Source: Oscillospiraceae bacterium
Lineage (GTDB): Bacteria; Bacillota; Clostridia; Saccharofermentanales; Saccharofermentanaceae
Length of the DNA stretch: 64,000 bases
NCBI GenBank assembly: GCA_900176545.1
Contig: FWXP01000002.1
Location: 186,001-250,000 of the forward strand
Direction of reading: 5' to 3'
Positions 22,892 through 32,433 of this stretch are shown here, one piece after another; position 1 is the first letter of the stretch; each line of letters starts with the position of its first letter. The notes under the pieces are model-generated. The model had not been told where the DNA came from, ran no database searches, and saw only the letters and a list, made by a program, of their open reading frames with translations. A program made the translations under genes and the position numbers.

Positions 22892-23788
22892 TTATCGGGC
22901 AAAATTTAATTCGATCCGAAGATCAGTTCCCGTGAGCGAGGCTTCTATACTGCCGCCGTTCTTCTCCATCAATTCCTTTGCTATGGAGAATCCGAGGCCG
23001 GTGGAACCTTCGGCATCATTTACCGTATAGTACCTGTCGAAGAGCTTGGATACCGTGAGGGGAGTAAGGGAGGGGGCAGGATTTTCGAAGGTCACCGACG
23101 CGTCCTTAGTGAGAACTATCGTAAGGTCTCCCTCAGAATACTTGAGTGCGTTGCCGATTATATTCTCGAATATCCTGTTGGCGTCTTTTCTCCTGCATCT
23201 TGCAATGACAGGAGCATCGGGCATCGTTATCCTGGGTTCGATACCTTTCTTACCGAAGGCCGCGTAGAAAGATATGAGACATTCTTCGAGGATCCTCCTG
23301 ATATCCTGATCTTCTGACTCTTCTTCGGGAATGCGGTTTGCCTGATCCGAGGAAGTCGTGTACTTGAAGAGCTCTTCCGTCAGTTCCGACAGGGCATCAG
23401 TCCTGCTCCTTATCCTGGCGAGATACTCTTTACGCAGTTCTTCGTCAGGCTCTTCCTCGATCATCTCCAAGTATGACTTGATGGCAGTAAGGGGAGTTCG
23501 AAGGTCGTGGGAGATACCCGTTACCGCATCCTTGACGGCCCTGTTGCCGCCTTCGAACCTGCTTCTTTCTTCTCTTAATATCTGAAGTTCACGGTTAAGT
23601 GTCTCCGCGCATTTTCTTGCCTTGGGATCTGCTGTAGTAAGAGCTATAGGGATACCTGTCTTACCTGATACCTGATCTTTGATATTCTCGGTAAGCTCGT
23701 CGTAGCCGCGCCTTAAGATGCGGATCTTGTACAGAGCCGCTAAGAGGATCAGGGCTAATGTGACTGAAAGAAGTATGGGTATCAGCAT
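22892..23788 (-). CDS. Small membrane sensor histidine kinase
   Basis: The 298-residue kinase has a single N-terminal membrane helix (residues 3-20) and almost no outside domain. His94 lies in ISHDLRTPLTAIKSYLEMI; the ATP-binding part has NIIGNALKYS and GSTGLGFSIAKELMEKNGGS. Kinases with no sensor domain next to an ABC exporter often read the state of the transporter. It is the last gene of the operon running from 27,332 to here (regulator, ATPase, two permeases, kinase). Ligand unknown; peptide antibiotics are typical for this layout. Confidence 0.92.
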   Translation of the reverse strand: MLIPILLSVTLALILLAALYKIRILRRGYDELTENIKDQVSGKTGIPIALTTADPKARKCAETLNRELQILREERSRFEGGNRAVKDAVTGISHDLRTPLTAIKSYLEMIEEEPDEELRKEYLARIRSRTDALSELTEELFKYTTSSDQANRIPEEESEDQDIRRILEECLISFYAAFGKKGIEPRITMPDAPVIARCRRKDANRIFENIIGNALKYSEGDLTIVLTKDASVTFENPAPSLTPLTVSKLFDRYYTVNDAEGSTGLGFSIAKELMEKNGGSIEASLTGTDLRIELNFAR

Positions 23789-23800
23789 ATCCCGATTATA

Positions 23801-24853
23801 TCAGTTAAGTTCCTTCCTTCGGAATACGATATATCCTGCTGATCCCGTAACTGCTATCCATGCTACATTGCTAAGACAGAAGACAGGATAGAGACCGTAG
23901 CTCCAGATCTTATAATGCGATACGACGAGCGTGCCCAGGATGGCTCCGCAAGCGGGATTTGCATATAGGGTAGCTATCAGGAACTTCCTGGCGGGCCCTT
24001 TTATGTGATTATGTTCCGGCTTTCCCAGGTATATATCCTCGTCCATGGGTTCTCCGTCAATCGTGAATTGGTAGATATCGCTGAAGTCCTTGGCGTCGAA
24101 GCTGTAATTCAGTTCGATCACGCTGTCGGGGTGTTGATCTTTGTACTCTCTTATCTTCTGAAATTCCAGGCGGCGTTCCGGGACAAGAAGTGACGCCATG
24201 GTGACCCCTGCAGACCCGGTAAAGAGTACGACCACTATCCCGGATACTGCGATCAGGGATACCATGGATCTTCCCGATATGAAGAGGATGGATACCGACA
24301 GGGTAAGGAACGTCAGGTGCAGAAGGAGGGAATAGAGCAGAAATGTTATAAGAAAAGGAATCAACAGCGGGATCTTGTATCCGCGTATCAGTATTCCCGC
24401 GGATGTGGATAGTATGCCCAGGACATCGAATGATATCGTGATAATGGCCCCGAACAGGAGAGAGGCCAGATAGACTTCCGCCTTTGAGTGCCCGCATGTT
24501 ATAAGGTTGCGAAGGGCACCTCCCGAGAACATCTTTCCCATGAAGTACAGCGTGAAGAGAGGTGTTGCGATAAGCGAGATAAAAGATGAATATGTGATAT
24601 TTTCGAGCAATGCGTCTATCTTTTCAAAGATATTCTTATCGAGCTCGTGGGTATGGTTCCCGCCGTAGCCGTAGATCTTGTAAGTCTCTTCAATTGAGAA
24701 AGGAAGTTCATAATCGGCCTTAAGGGCAGCTTTTCTATTCATACGATCAGCATCTGTATTCATAAAGGTCATAAAGATCAGGAGTATGACAAAGATCCAC
24801 AGCTCGATCGCCTTCATGGCCCTGAAGAAGAATCCGCTTATTATCTTTTTCAT
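23801..24853 (-). CDS. ABC transporter permease (ABC-2 type)
   Basis: A 350-residue membrane protein with about six helices and a large extracytoplasmic loop between the first two (residues about 35-85) and another near 225-290. The helices GGALRNLITCGHSKAEVYLASLL show the G-x-x-R-N pattern after helix 2 seen in ABC-2 exporters of the lantibiotic-immunity type. It is the second permease of the operon and should pair with the protein from 24,855. Export or immunity against a peptide is inferred. Confidence 0.82.
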   Translation of the reverse strand: MKKIISGFFFRAMKAIELWIFVILLIFMTFMNTDADRMNRKAALKADYELPFSIEETYKIYGYGGNHTHELDKNIFEKIDALLENITYSSFISLIATPLFTLYFMGKMFSGGALRNLITCGHSKAEVYLASLLFGAIITISFDVLGILSTSAGILIRGYKIPLLIPFLITFLLYSLLLHLTFLTLSVSILFISGRSMVSLIAVSGIVVVLFTGSAGVTMASLLVPERRLEFQKIREYKDQHPDSVIELNYSFDAKDFSDIYQFTIDGEPMDEDIYLGKPEHNHIKGPARKFLIATLYANPACGAILGTLVVSHYKIWSYGLYPVFCLSNVAWIAVTGSAGYIVFRRKELN

Positions 24854-24854
24854 A

Positions 24855-25670
24855 TCAGACCAACTCCTTTCGCTTAAAAGCAGGGACGCCTACGACCACA
24901 CCCGCTGCGAAGAATACAACGGTGATCTCACGCTGGATCTTGAAGACGTGCTTCGTTACACTGCCGTAGAAGGCTGTCTCGGGAGATCTGTCTCGCATAT
25001 AGATAAGGACTTTTCGAGCATCGCCGGTGACATAATTCGGATTCTCTTGGTATGTGTATTCATCCGATTCCGTATCGTATACGGATTCTTTGTACGGGAT
25101 CTCGAGCTTGTCCTTGCAGACGATGCCGATCAGGATAAATACGAAGAACATCGACAGGGTCAGTACCAGAGTGAAGAACTTTATGCTGAAGTAAGTGTCG
25201 ACAAGGACAAAGAGGGACGCAAAGGCTGCCGTCCAGAACAGGATCAAGACACAAGATCTTGTATCAGGTATCTTGAAGAGCTTGGTACCCGTCCTTCCCA
25301 TGAGCTTGATGCATAGTCTTACCGCCAGTATCTCAAGAGATGAAGCTATGACGGAGAAGACGACAGAGACGAGCCAGGAGCTTAGGAAGATCCAATGTCT
25401 CTTAACGCCTACGGATACCTTGTTGCGCCAGCCGCCGCTTCCTTTTTCCCTGTCGATAAGAAGGTAAATGAAGACGGCACTTATAAGTATCCCGTGAATG
25501 AAGAAGCTTCTCGGGTCTGTCTTCTCGGTCACCGCGTACATGTAGAGGTTCTCTGACAGATAAGTGGTGAGGACCGTGAAGAGCCCCCAGAAGCATGGGA
25601 AGAACAGCAGTATCCAGGTGCTCTTGCTCCTTGTGAGTCTATATAGTGTTATATGAAGCTGTCTTATCAT
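24855..25670 (-). CDS. ABC transporter permease (ABC-2 type)
   Basis: A 271-residue membrane protein with about six helices. It begins with an amphipathic segment (LHITLYRLTRSKSTWILLFFPC) typical for ABC-2 permeases. A hydrophilic loop (about 200-240) sits before the last helix. The start overlaps the ATPase stop (ATGA), and one base separates it from the next permease. Together the two permeases form the membrane part of the exporter. Confidence 0.82.
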   Translation of the reverse strand: MIRQLHITLYRLTRSKSTWILLFFPCFWGLFTVLTTYLSENLYMYAVTEKTDPRSFFIHGILISAVFIYLLIDREKGSGGWRNKVSVGVKRHWIFLSSWLVSVVFSVIASSLEILAVRLCIKLMGRTGTKLFKIPDTRSCVLILFWTAAFASLFVLVDTYFSIKFFTLVLTLSMFFVFILIGIVCKDKLEIPYKESVYDTESDEYTYQENPNYVTGDARKVLIYMRDRSPETAFYGSVTKHVFKIQREITVVFFAAGVVVGVPAFKRKELV

Positions 25671-26584
25671 GACTGTTCCCCGCCGTTTCCTACAAGGTTC
25701 ATGAAGTAAGCTTCGAGGGTCTCGTCGTTCTCCAGCACCTTAAAGATCTCGACATTTTCCTTATCCGCTTCATGTACTGTCCGGGTGATATTGATATCTC
25801 CGAAGACCTCGATAGTGCCGTCGGAGGATACTTCGTAGCGAAGTCCCATGGTGTCCAGGACGCGGCACATGGCCTTGGTGTCGCTTACGGTAAGGCGGGC
25901 TGCCTTTGTAGTCTTGCGCAGAAGGTCCTCTGCGCTTAATGTCTGAAGTATCCTGCCGTTGTCTATGAAGGCGTAGTCCGTAGCAAGCCTTGAGAGCTCG
26001 TCTAAGATGTGGCTGGATATCAGGATCGTAGTAGATCTTTCCTTATTTATGTTGAGGAGCATTTCGCGCATCTCTATTATTCCCTGAGGGTCAAGACCGT
26101 TTATGGGCTCGTCCAGGACCAGGATATCCGGATTGCCGCACATGGCGATGGCAACACCCAGGCGCTGCCTCATGCCGAGGGAGAACTTGCCTGCATGCTT
26201 CTTGCCGGCATCTTCAAGGTTTACGAGCTTTAGAAGGTCGGGGATCGTGTCGTAGGAAGTAAGTCCCAGATTGATGTACTGAAGCTTTATGTTGTCGTAA
26301 GCGGAAAGGTTCTTATAAAGACCCGGAGTCTCCACGAGAGCGCCCATCCTTCTTCGTACGGTAGTTATCTTTCTGTCGGTATTCTTTACTCCGCTCAAGG
26401 TGTATGTGCCCGACGTAGGAGCCTGGAGCCCCGTTATTATCCTCATGAGGGTAGTCTTGCCTGCGCCGTTCTTACCGACGAGGCCGTAGATCGAGCCCTT
26501 AGGTATCTTGAGGCAGATATCCTGAAGGACCCTTGTCTTGCCGTATCTCTTACAAAGCGATTCTGTTTCCAGTACGTATTCCAT
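25667..26584 (-). CDS. ABC transporter ATP-binding protein
   Basis: The 305-residue ATPase has Walker A GLVGKNGAGKTTL, the signature FSLGMRQRLGVA, Walker B ILVLDEPINGLDP and the switch His in ISSHILDE. It is of the bacitracin/lantibiotic exporter subfamily (BcrA-like). A direct GTTAAG repeat (plus strand 26,629-26,639) lies in the 82-base gap upstream, next to the response-regulator gene, and may be the binding site of that OmpR-type regulator. Confidence 0.93.
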   Translation of the reverse strand: MEYVLETESLCKRYGKTRVLQDICLKIPKGSIYGLVGKNGAGKTTLMRIITGLQAPTSGTYTLSGVKNTDRKITTVRRRMGALVETPGLYKNLSAYDNIKLQYINLGLTSYDTIPDLLKLVNLEDAGKKHAGKFSLGMRQRLGVAIAMCGNPDILVLDEPINGLDPQGIIEMREMLLNINKERSTTILISSHILDELSRLATDYAFIDNGRILQTLSAEDLLRKTTKAARLTVSDTKAMCRVLDTMGLRYEVSSDGTIEVFGDINITRTVHEADKENVEIFKVLENDETLEAYFMNLVGNGGEQS

Positions 26585-26666
26585 AGTTTATCCTCCATGC
26601 TTCAAGGATACAGGAAGGCATGTTACGGGTTAAGTTAAGAAACAGGTAAGATTGGTTAGTATAGTG

Positions 26667-27332
26667 TTAAGACGCTATCTTAAAGCCTATGCCCCAGACG
26701 GCTTCGATACAGTCAGTGCCGCCCGCGCTTTTTATCTTCTTCCTTATGTTGCTTATATGCACCTTAAGGGAGGATTCGTCTATGCAGTCGGGGGTGTCCT
26801 GCTCTATAAGGTCCAGTATCTGGGACTTGCTCACTACGCGTCCCTTGTTGGAGATAAGGATCTTCAATATGGCATACTCCGTTCTCGTGAAACGCACTGC
26901 ACAGGAGCATACGGATACGATCCTGGACTCCGTGTCCATCTCTATGTCACCCGCGGTAAGTACCGGTGTATTCTTTTTCTTGGCGGAGTTGGAAAGAGCG
27001 ACCTTAACTCTTGCCTTGAGCTCCCTTATCTCGAAAGGCTTTGTTATGTAATCTACGCAGCCTTTCTCAAAGAGCGTCAGCTTATCGTCTGTAGAGGACT
27101 TGGCACTTACTGCGATAACGGGAGTATTGTCGGTAACGTGGGAGATAAGCTCCTCTCCGGTCATTCCCGGGAGCATCAGGTCCATGAGGATCAGATCGGG
27201 ATCGGTCTTTAACATGATCCTTCCTTCCGTGCCCGAATAAGCGCGGTGTATCTCATGGCCTTCCTTGGAGAGCTCTCTGGAGAGGATATCCCCTATATCC
27301 TCATCATCTTCGACTATAAGTATCTTTGCCAT
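26667..27332 (-). CDS. OmpR-family response regulator
   Basis: The 221-residue regulator has a receiver domain (acidic pair 9-10, phosphoacceptor Asp51 in LILMDLMLPG, Lys in YITKPFE) and a C-terminal winged helix (RFTRTEYAILKILISNKGRVVS in two pieces, then VHISNIRKKI). It is the first gene of the exporter operon, and the sensor kinase is the last. It should be activated by that kinase and drive the ATPase-permease genes. Confidence 0.94.
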   Translation of the reverse strand: MAKILIVEDDEDIGDILSRELSKEGHEIHRAYSGTEGRIMLKTDPDLILMDLMLPGMTGEELISHVTDNTPVIAVSAKSSTDDKLTLFEKGCVDYITKPFEIRELKARVKVALSNSAKKKNTPVLTAGDIEMDTESRIVSVCSCAVRFTRTEYAILKILISNKGRVVSKSQILDLIEQDTPDCIDESSLKVHISNIRKKIKSAGGTDCIEAVWGIGFKIAS

Positions 27333-27417
27333 GTTTTTATGTTATTAGTATCGGAAATATAAGTCAATCGATGTTATACTTAGGGGGTGGAAGCTAAGGT
27401 ATTAGAGGGGAATCTTC

Positions 27418-30400
27418 ATGATAGACAGTTATAATGCGTTTATTTCGTACAGGCATGCGGACCTTGATTCAAAGATTGCCGCGCATGTCCAGAAGTCTCT
27501 GGAGAGATTTCATATTCCGGATAAGATAAGAAAGACAACGGGTAAGAAGAGGATAGAGAGGATCTTTCGTGATAAGGATGAACTTCCCATCACAAGTGAC
27601 CTTACGGAGACCATCTCCAATGCGCTGGAGAATTCCGATTACCTTATAGTCATATGTTCCGAGAACACAAAGGAGTCATTCTGGGTCAAGAGGGAGATAG
27701 AATATTTCCTTCGTACGCATTCAAAGGATCATGTCCTTACGGTGCTTGCAGGAGGCGAGCCACAGGATGTCATCCCGAAGGTTCTCCTGACCCGTGAGAG
27801 AACATTTACTGATGAGAACGGCGTAGAACATACGATAGAAGCACCTCTGGAGCCTTTGTCATGCGATTACCGACTTCCCATGAAGAAAGCGGATAAGGAA
27901 GAGCTTCCCAGGCTCGCATCTGCGATCATAGGGTGTTCGTACGATGAGCTCATGAACAGGAGAAGAGCATACCGCATAAGGCGTGCCGCTCTTCTTGCTG
28001 CTCTTATATTTTCCCTTATGCTGGCTTTCGGTATGTACTGGTTCAACACGAGCCGGCAGATAGAGAACAGCCTTCAGGAAGCAATGAGAAGAAGATCCCA
28101 GCTCCTGGCCAACGAGTCCCGAAGGCTCTACCAGGAAGGTGACAGGATAGAAGCGCTGCATCTTGCTCTGGCCTCAGTGCCGGAAGGATTTCCCGATTCT
28201 CCCATGACGCCTCAGACCATGCGTGCCCTTGCCGATTCCACAGGCGCTTATGATACCCTTGAGGGCATCAGCGTCGACCATATGTGGAATTACTATATGC
28301 CCGGAGTCATAGAAGACTATTGCCTGAATGAGGAAGGTGACAGGCTGGCAGGCAGGGACAGTGCCAATAATATCTACGTGTGGGACACCACATCGCATGA
28401 ACTTCTCATGACGGTGCCGCCTTGTGATTCGATGATCGAGAGGATGACCTTTCTCGATGACGAGAAGCTGCTGGTCGGCGATTACTACACGAATAACGTG
28501 TACGATGTGAACGATGGGGAAGAGATATGGTCTTTTGAGCTGGATCATTACGGTTTCTCTCTTGCGGACCCTCCCGTCATCGGTGATTCCTGCTGCGCTA
28601 TAGTCGCCAACGACAGCACCGTATATGTCCTTAACAATGAAGACGGCAGCGTGGAAAATACATACGGATTCAGAACGGATTACGGCGTAGTACGTGCCTA
28701 TGCGAACAGTGAGGGAACGAAGCTCGCATTGCTGGGATCAGATATCGGCGTCGATGCTCCTCTTGTATATTCCGTCTGTATCATCGATCTTGTTACCGGA
28801 GATGTATCCTATACCGAGCCGACAGCTAACCTTATAACAAAGGTCATGTGGCTGTCTGACGGCAACTTCTGTTATTCCGAGTATACGGAGTACCACTCAA
28901 CTTACGGAGTATCGGAAGTGGAGCTTTACAGTGAGAACCATGCGATCATCAAGAAGATCGATGTCACGGACCTGTCTCTTATATGGGAGAGCCCTTTTGA
29001 CTATGTCGGGCACGGAGTCGACCTTTCCATGATCGAGGTGGGATCCGGGTATGGAATATGCTGCAGTTCTGATACTTTGTGCAGTATCTTTGATCTCGAT
29101 ACCGGTGAAGTATCCCGTACCTTTTACCTGGATGATTATATCGTGGATATCAGCGACAGGGATTCCGACGGTAATCCCATGATGATCACCCAGGGCGGCA
29201 AGCTGGTATTCCCGTTGTCTTATGACAGTAATGACATCGCTGTTTATAATCCTCTCATCGACAATATCGTTGAAGCAAAGGTAAATAACGGGATCTATAT
29301 TGTCAGGGATCTCAGCGACTGCATAATGTATTACGACGCAAGAGCCTGTAATGATGATATCGTACTTACCGAAGACATGGTGTCGATCGAACATAACAGC
29401 TATGATTTCGATCTGGACGGCGGAAAACTGGTCATCTATAACTCCGTATTCGGAGAAGGGATCTATCTCGAAGTAGTAGATACTGTTGATAATTCATTTA
29501 TGGGAGAAGTGGAACTGGCGGGTTATGATGTGGATTCCACATATACTTTTGCCGGTATACGTGAGAACAAGGTTTATGTAACGAAGAATTCCTATTCCAG
29601 TATATCGGTTATAGCTGTTGATCTTGATACTCTGGATCAGGAAGAGATAGAGATAGCCGAAAGCGGATTCATTGCCAACAACGGCGCGGAGTTGTATGGG
29701 GATCATCTATGTTTCTATATGGCCGAGGGCGGGCGGAGCCAGGTCATCTTATATGATATTGCCAATGACAGATGTGATATCTTTTCAACAGGTGTCGATG
29801 CCAGCGTGGAAGTATTCCCTTCCCGCGCAGCCGTATATATCCCTGAAGCTGACATGATCTATGTGACATACACGGGTTATGAGGCGTTGATCGACTGCAA
29901 GACAGAAGATATCATCGTTCCCGATCTGCCTGATGCGTGGGGCGGCATGAAGGAAGTTGCATATGACAGTGCTTCCGATTCACTGCTCATTACGGATAAT
30001 AATACGCTCATAAGTATCGATAAAGACGGAGATGAACAGCATTCCATGTCTACCGGTGGAAGGCAGATATACCACATGGAAAGCTTCAAGATAAACGGCG
30101 AAGACCAGATCCTTGTCGTTTACAGTGACAGCACCCTGGTCAGGTTCGATTCAGAGTTCAATCAGATAGGAGTAACGCAGATCACAAATTACTATAATGC
30201 CTACGGTGTCAGAGTATCCGTAGATTACGATGAAGAAGAGGGCCTGATATATATCCAGAGCGGTCTGATAACGACGGCCATCGAGACAGATACCTGGTAT
30301 GAGATAACGGCGGTCTTTAATTCATTCGGCTATGACAAGGTAACTGACGGATTCTTCGTCAGCTACTATAACGAGGATGACGGTAAGGACGTCGTCGGAT

Positions 30401-30501
30401 TTATCAAGAGGTATACGGGCGAGGAATTGGTCGAGAGAGGCTACGAGTACTTAAACGGCGCAGAGCTCCCCGAATCCCATCGCACGAGATACGGTATCTG
30501 A
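27418..30501 (+). CDS. TIR domain - membrane helix - beta-propeller protein
   Basis: A 1027-residue protein. Residues 1-140 are a TIR domain (YNAFISYRHADLDSKIAAHV, then DKDELPITSDL). Glu93 in SFWVKREIEYF aligns with the catalytic Glu of NAD-cleaving TIRs. A membrane helix spans about 189-208, followed by a short coiled-coil (NSLQEAMRRRSQLLANESRR). The remaining 750 residues are repeated WD40/PQQ-like beta strands (NNIYVWDTTSHELL, VYDVNDGEEIW, STVYVLNNEDGS). The TIR would be cytoplasmic and the propeller outside. The role may be defence, cell signalling or stress sensing. It is a single gene divergent from the exporter operon, with AGAGGGGA before the ATG. Confidence 0.87.
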   Translation: MIDSYNAFISYRHADLDSKIAAHVQKSLERFHIPDKIRKTTGKKRIERIFRDKDELPITSDLTETISNALENSDYLIVICSENTKESFWVKREIEYFLRTHSKDHVLTVLAGGEPQDVIPKVLLTRERTFTDENGVEHTIEAPLEPLSCDYRLPMKKADKEELPRLASAIIGCSYDELMNRRRAYRIRRAALLAALIFSLMLAFGMYWFNTSRQIENSLQEAMRRRSQLLANESRRLYQEGDRIEALHLALASVPEGFPDSPMTPQTMRALADSTGAYDTLEGISVDHMWNYYMPGVIEDYCLNEEGDRLAGRDSANNIYVWDTTSHELLMTVPPCDSMIERMTFLDDEKLLVGDYYTNNVYDVNDGEEIWSFELDHYGFSLADPPVIGDSCCAIVANDSTVYVLNNEDGSVENTYGFRTDYGVVRAYANSEGTKLALLGSDIGVDAPLVYSVCIIDLVTGDVSYTEPTANLITKVMWLSDGNFCYSEYTEYHSTYGVSEVELYSENHAIIKKIDVTDLSLIWESPFDYVGHGVDLSMIEVGSGYGICCSSDTLCSIFDLDTGEVSRTFYLDDYIVDISDRDSDGNPMMITQGGKLVFPLSYDSNDIAVYNPLIDNIVEAKVNNGIYIVRDLSDCIMYYDARACNDDIVLTEDMVSIEHNSYDFDLDGGKLVIYNSVFGEGIYLEVVDTVDNSFMGEVELAGYDVDSTYTFAGIRENKVYVTKNSYSSISVIAVDLDTLDQEEIEIAESGFIANNGAELYGDHLCFYMAEGGRSQVILYDIANDRCDIFSTGVDASVEVFPSRAAVYIPEADMIYVTYTGYEALIDCKTEDIIVPDLPDAWGGMKEVAYDSASDSLLITDNNTLISIDKDGDEQHSMSTGGRQIYHMESFKINGEDQILVVYSDSTLVRFDSEFNQIGVTQITNYYNAYGVRVSVDYDEEEGLIYIQSGLITTAIETDTWYEITAVFNSFGYDKVTDGFFVSYYNEDDGKDVVGFIKRYTGEELVERGYEYLNGAELPESHRTRYGI

Positions 30502-31983
30502 TCAGCGTTTCCAGGGTCTGTAGAGCCTGGAGAAAAGATCCTTGCTTATGATGTAGATATCGTGCTCGTCGTCGTCCCTTCTGGCGATATAATCGCCGGG
30601 GACGCCCGAATAATACTTTTCCTTATCCCAGGCGGTGAAGAGCTTGATGTATTCAGTCAGGGGCTTGGCGTAGATCTTGCTTATGCTCTTGGCAACGACT
30701 GCGTGAGCGTATTCGGGTACGCTTCTCTTCTCTCCCGTATGGGTATTCTTGATGGTAGGGATGTACTCGAACTCATGTTCGTAGGCCTTGCCGAAATCTA
30801 TATAACTCTTCCTGAGCTTTTCTTCCGTGATGGGATAGATCTCACCTTCGATACCGATCATAAGATAGGTATCGTCCTTTATGGTGATGTTGATATCACC
30901 CTCCATGGTACGGATCTCTACCACGGTTCCTACGGGGAATATTTCCTTGAGCCTTACTGTACCGACCTGCAGAGGGATCTTTTCGTAAGGCTTGAGACCG
31001 CCCTTCAAGGTGGTCTGCTCCGCATAGATTATCTTATACATGTCATAGTAAGCCTTGAGTCTCTCATAAAGGACTTCCTTCGCGGGCTTATCTATCTTCT
31101 CGGGACGGATGGTGCCGCCTGCCTTGAACAGATGTCCGCCGCCGCCGCCGATGCCGTCGGTCAGGAATGCTGCCAGCTCGTCGGCATGTACTTCCTTAGT
31201 GCAGCTTCGAATGGAGAGCTTGACTTCATAGGGGCTCTCGAAATAAGCCAGGCACACATTTACTTTCTCCGCCTCCAGCACGAAGTCTGCGATCACACCC
31301 AGGATGCAGGGGTCGCACTCTTCGGCCTCTACTATGAGGCATTCGTATTCTTCAAGGTAGTTGTAGCCAAGGATCGCCTTGCCGGTGATTTCCAGTTCGT
31401 CCAGGGAGATATTCGAGTTGCTCATCTCCCTTACAAGGCTCTTGTCTGCACGGAGGGCATCGATCATATCCCTGTCTAAGGGGTGGCTGACCTCAGTGAG
31501 CTTATTTGTGTCAGTATAGAGTCCGTAGTAAAGGGCGGTGGGGAGGAAGTCGTCAGTATTAACGTCGATCCCCTCTGCTCTTATCATATCCCATACCACG
31601 GTGGAACAGCTTCCCATATTGCTCCTTATGTCAGAGAAGGGAGGCTTGGTACCGTTTACCTGATGGTGGTCTATTACCGCGACCGTACCTGCCTCGATGA
31701 TAGAGATATTCTTCTGTCCCGGCTGGCAGTCCACTGCTATAAGAAGCTCGGGCTTGTCCTCGAACTCGGGTTCGTATTTAACGGGGATATTAAGCTCGGA
31801 GATCATGATGAGCAGGTTGCTCTTGGTGACCTTCCTGGAACCTCTGTATATGAATCTGGGAGATTTACCTTTGGATGTCAGGTACCAGTAGACTGCATAA
31901 CCTGATGCCAGTGCATCCGCGTCGGGATTGTCATGGCACTGTATAACAATATCGTCGTATCCAAGTAAGTCTTCGAGCCTCAT
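30502..31983 (-). CDS. DHH-family phosphoesterase with C-terminal extension
   Basis: The 493-residue protein has the DHH domain: the IQCHDNPDADALAS metal motif, LLIAVDCQPG, and AVIDHHQVNG. A DHHA1 domain with GIGGGGGHLFKAGGTI near residues 277-292 follows. This is the NrnA/GdpP catalytic core that cleaves small phosphodiesters (nano-RNA, pAp, or cyclic di-AMP breakdown products). The last about 170 residues are an extra domain not found in plain NrnA and not recognised. The gene ends one base from the TIR gene stop and is convergent to it. GGGGGA precedes the ATG. Confidence 0.9.
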   Translation of the reverse strand: MRLEDLLGYDDIVIQCHDNPDADALASGYAVYWYLTSKGKSPRFIYRGSRKVTKSNLLIMISELNIPVKYEPEFEDKPELLIAVDCQPGQKNISIIEAGTVAVIDHHQVNGTKPPFSDIRSNMGSCSTVVWDMIRAEGIDVNTDDFLPTALYYGLYTDTNKLTEVSHPLDRDMIDALRADKSLVREMSNSNISLDELEITGKAILGYNYLEEYECLIVEAEECDPCILGVIADFVLEAEKVNVCLAYFESPYEVKLSIRSCTKEVHADELAAFLTDGIGGGGGHLFKAGGTIRPEKIDKPAKEVLYERLKAYYDMYKIIYAEQTTLKGGLKPYEKIPLQVGTVRLKEIFPVGTVVEIRTMEGDINITIKDDTYLMIGIEGEIYPITEEKLRKSYIDFGKAYEHEFEYIPTIKNTHTGEKRSVPEYAHAVVAKSISKIYAKPLTEYIKLFTAWDKEKYYSGVPGDYIARRDDDEHDIYIISKDLFSRLYRPWKR

Positions 31984-32021
31984 CGTAAGTTCCCCCTGAT
32001 ATCCGTTTGATCAATATTATT

Positions 32022-32051
32022 TTATCACTAGGGGGCGGACGGTTGTATAAT
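32022..32051 (+). promoter_or_regulatory. Promoter of the small membrane protein gene
   Basis: TTATCA at 32,022-32,027 and TATAAT at 32,046-32,051 are 18 bases apart. A GGGAGGGGG ribosome site follows before ATG 32,074. Confidence 0.6.
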
Positions 32052-32073
32052 CAAATAAAGGGAGGGGGATGAT

Positions 32074-32376
32074 ATGAAGAGGATCTTAAATATCGCCGGG
32101 CAGTTCATGCTCTGGTTCCTGTTCTGGTTCTTTATAAGGTTCTGGTATCTGTCGGCGCTGTCCGTAGTACTGATCCTTATAGGTCTCGTATGGCATCCGT
32201 GCTTTTGGGCAGGTATCGTGCTTGCCTGCATCACCGCTCTTATCGCCGTCATAAGGTCTTTTATAAAGCTTCTGGAGCTGGGGCTCTTCGCCGCCGTCGG
32301 AGCCGGAGCGGGCGCCGTATCTTCCAGGATGAACGCATATAACGAGAAGGATAAAGACCCCGGAAGGTCCCTTTGA
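32074..32376 (+). CDS. Small two-helix membrane protein, unknown
   Basis: A 100-residue protein with two hydrophobic segments, about residues 5-30 and 32-58. The tail is rich in Gly and Ala (AAVGAGAGAVSS) and ends in charged residues. I recognise no family. It has a strong ribosome site and its own promoter and lies 57 bases before the glycosyltransferase gene, so the two may be co-transcribed. Confidence 0.6.
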   Translation: MKRILNIAGQFMLWFLFWFFIRFWYLSALSVVLILIGLVWHPCFWAGIVLACITALIAVIRSFIKLLELGLFAAVGAGAGAVSSRMNAYNEKDKDPGRSL

Positions 32377-32433
32377 GGTCATGCCCGATTATGCTATCAT
32401 CAGATGGAAAGTTCTGATCCGGAGGGTAAACAG

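Noticed and set aside
20842-30501. A mobile defence island with integrase or att sites
   Set aside because: AbiE and TIR genes are present, but no integrase, transposase, tRNA or direct repeats flank the region.
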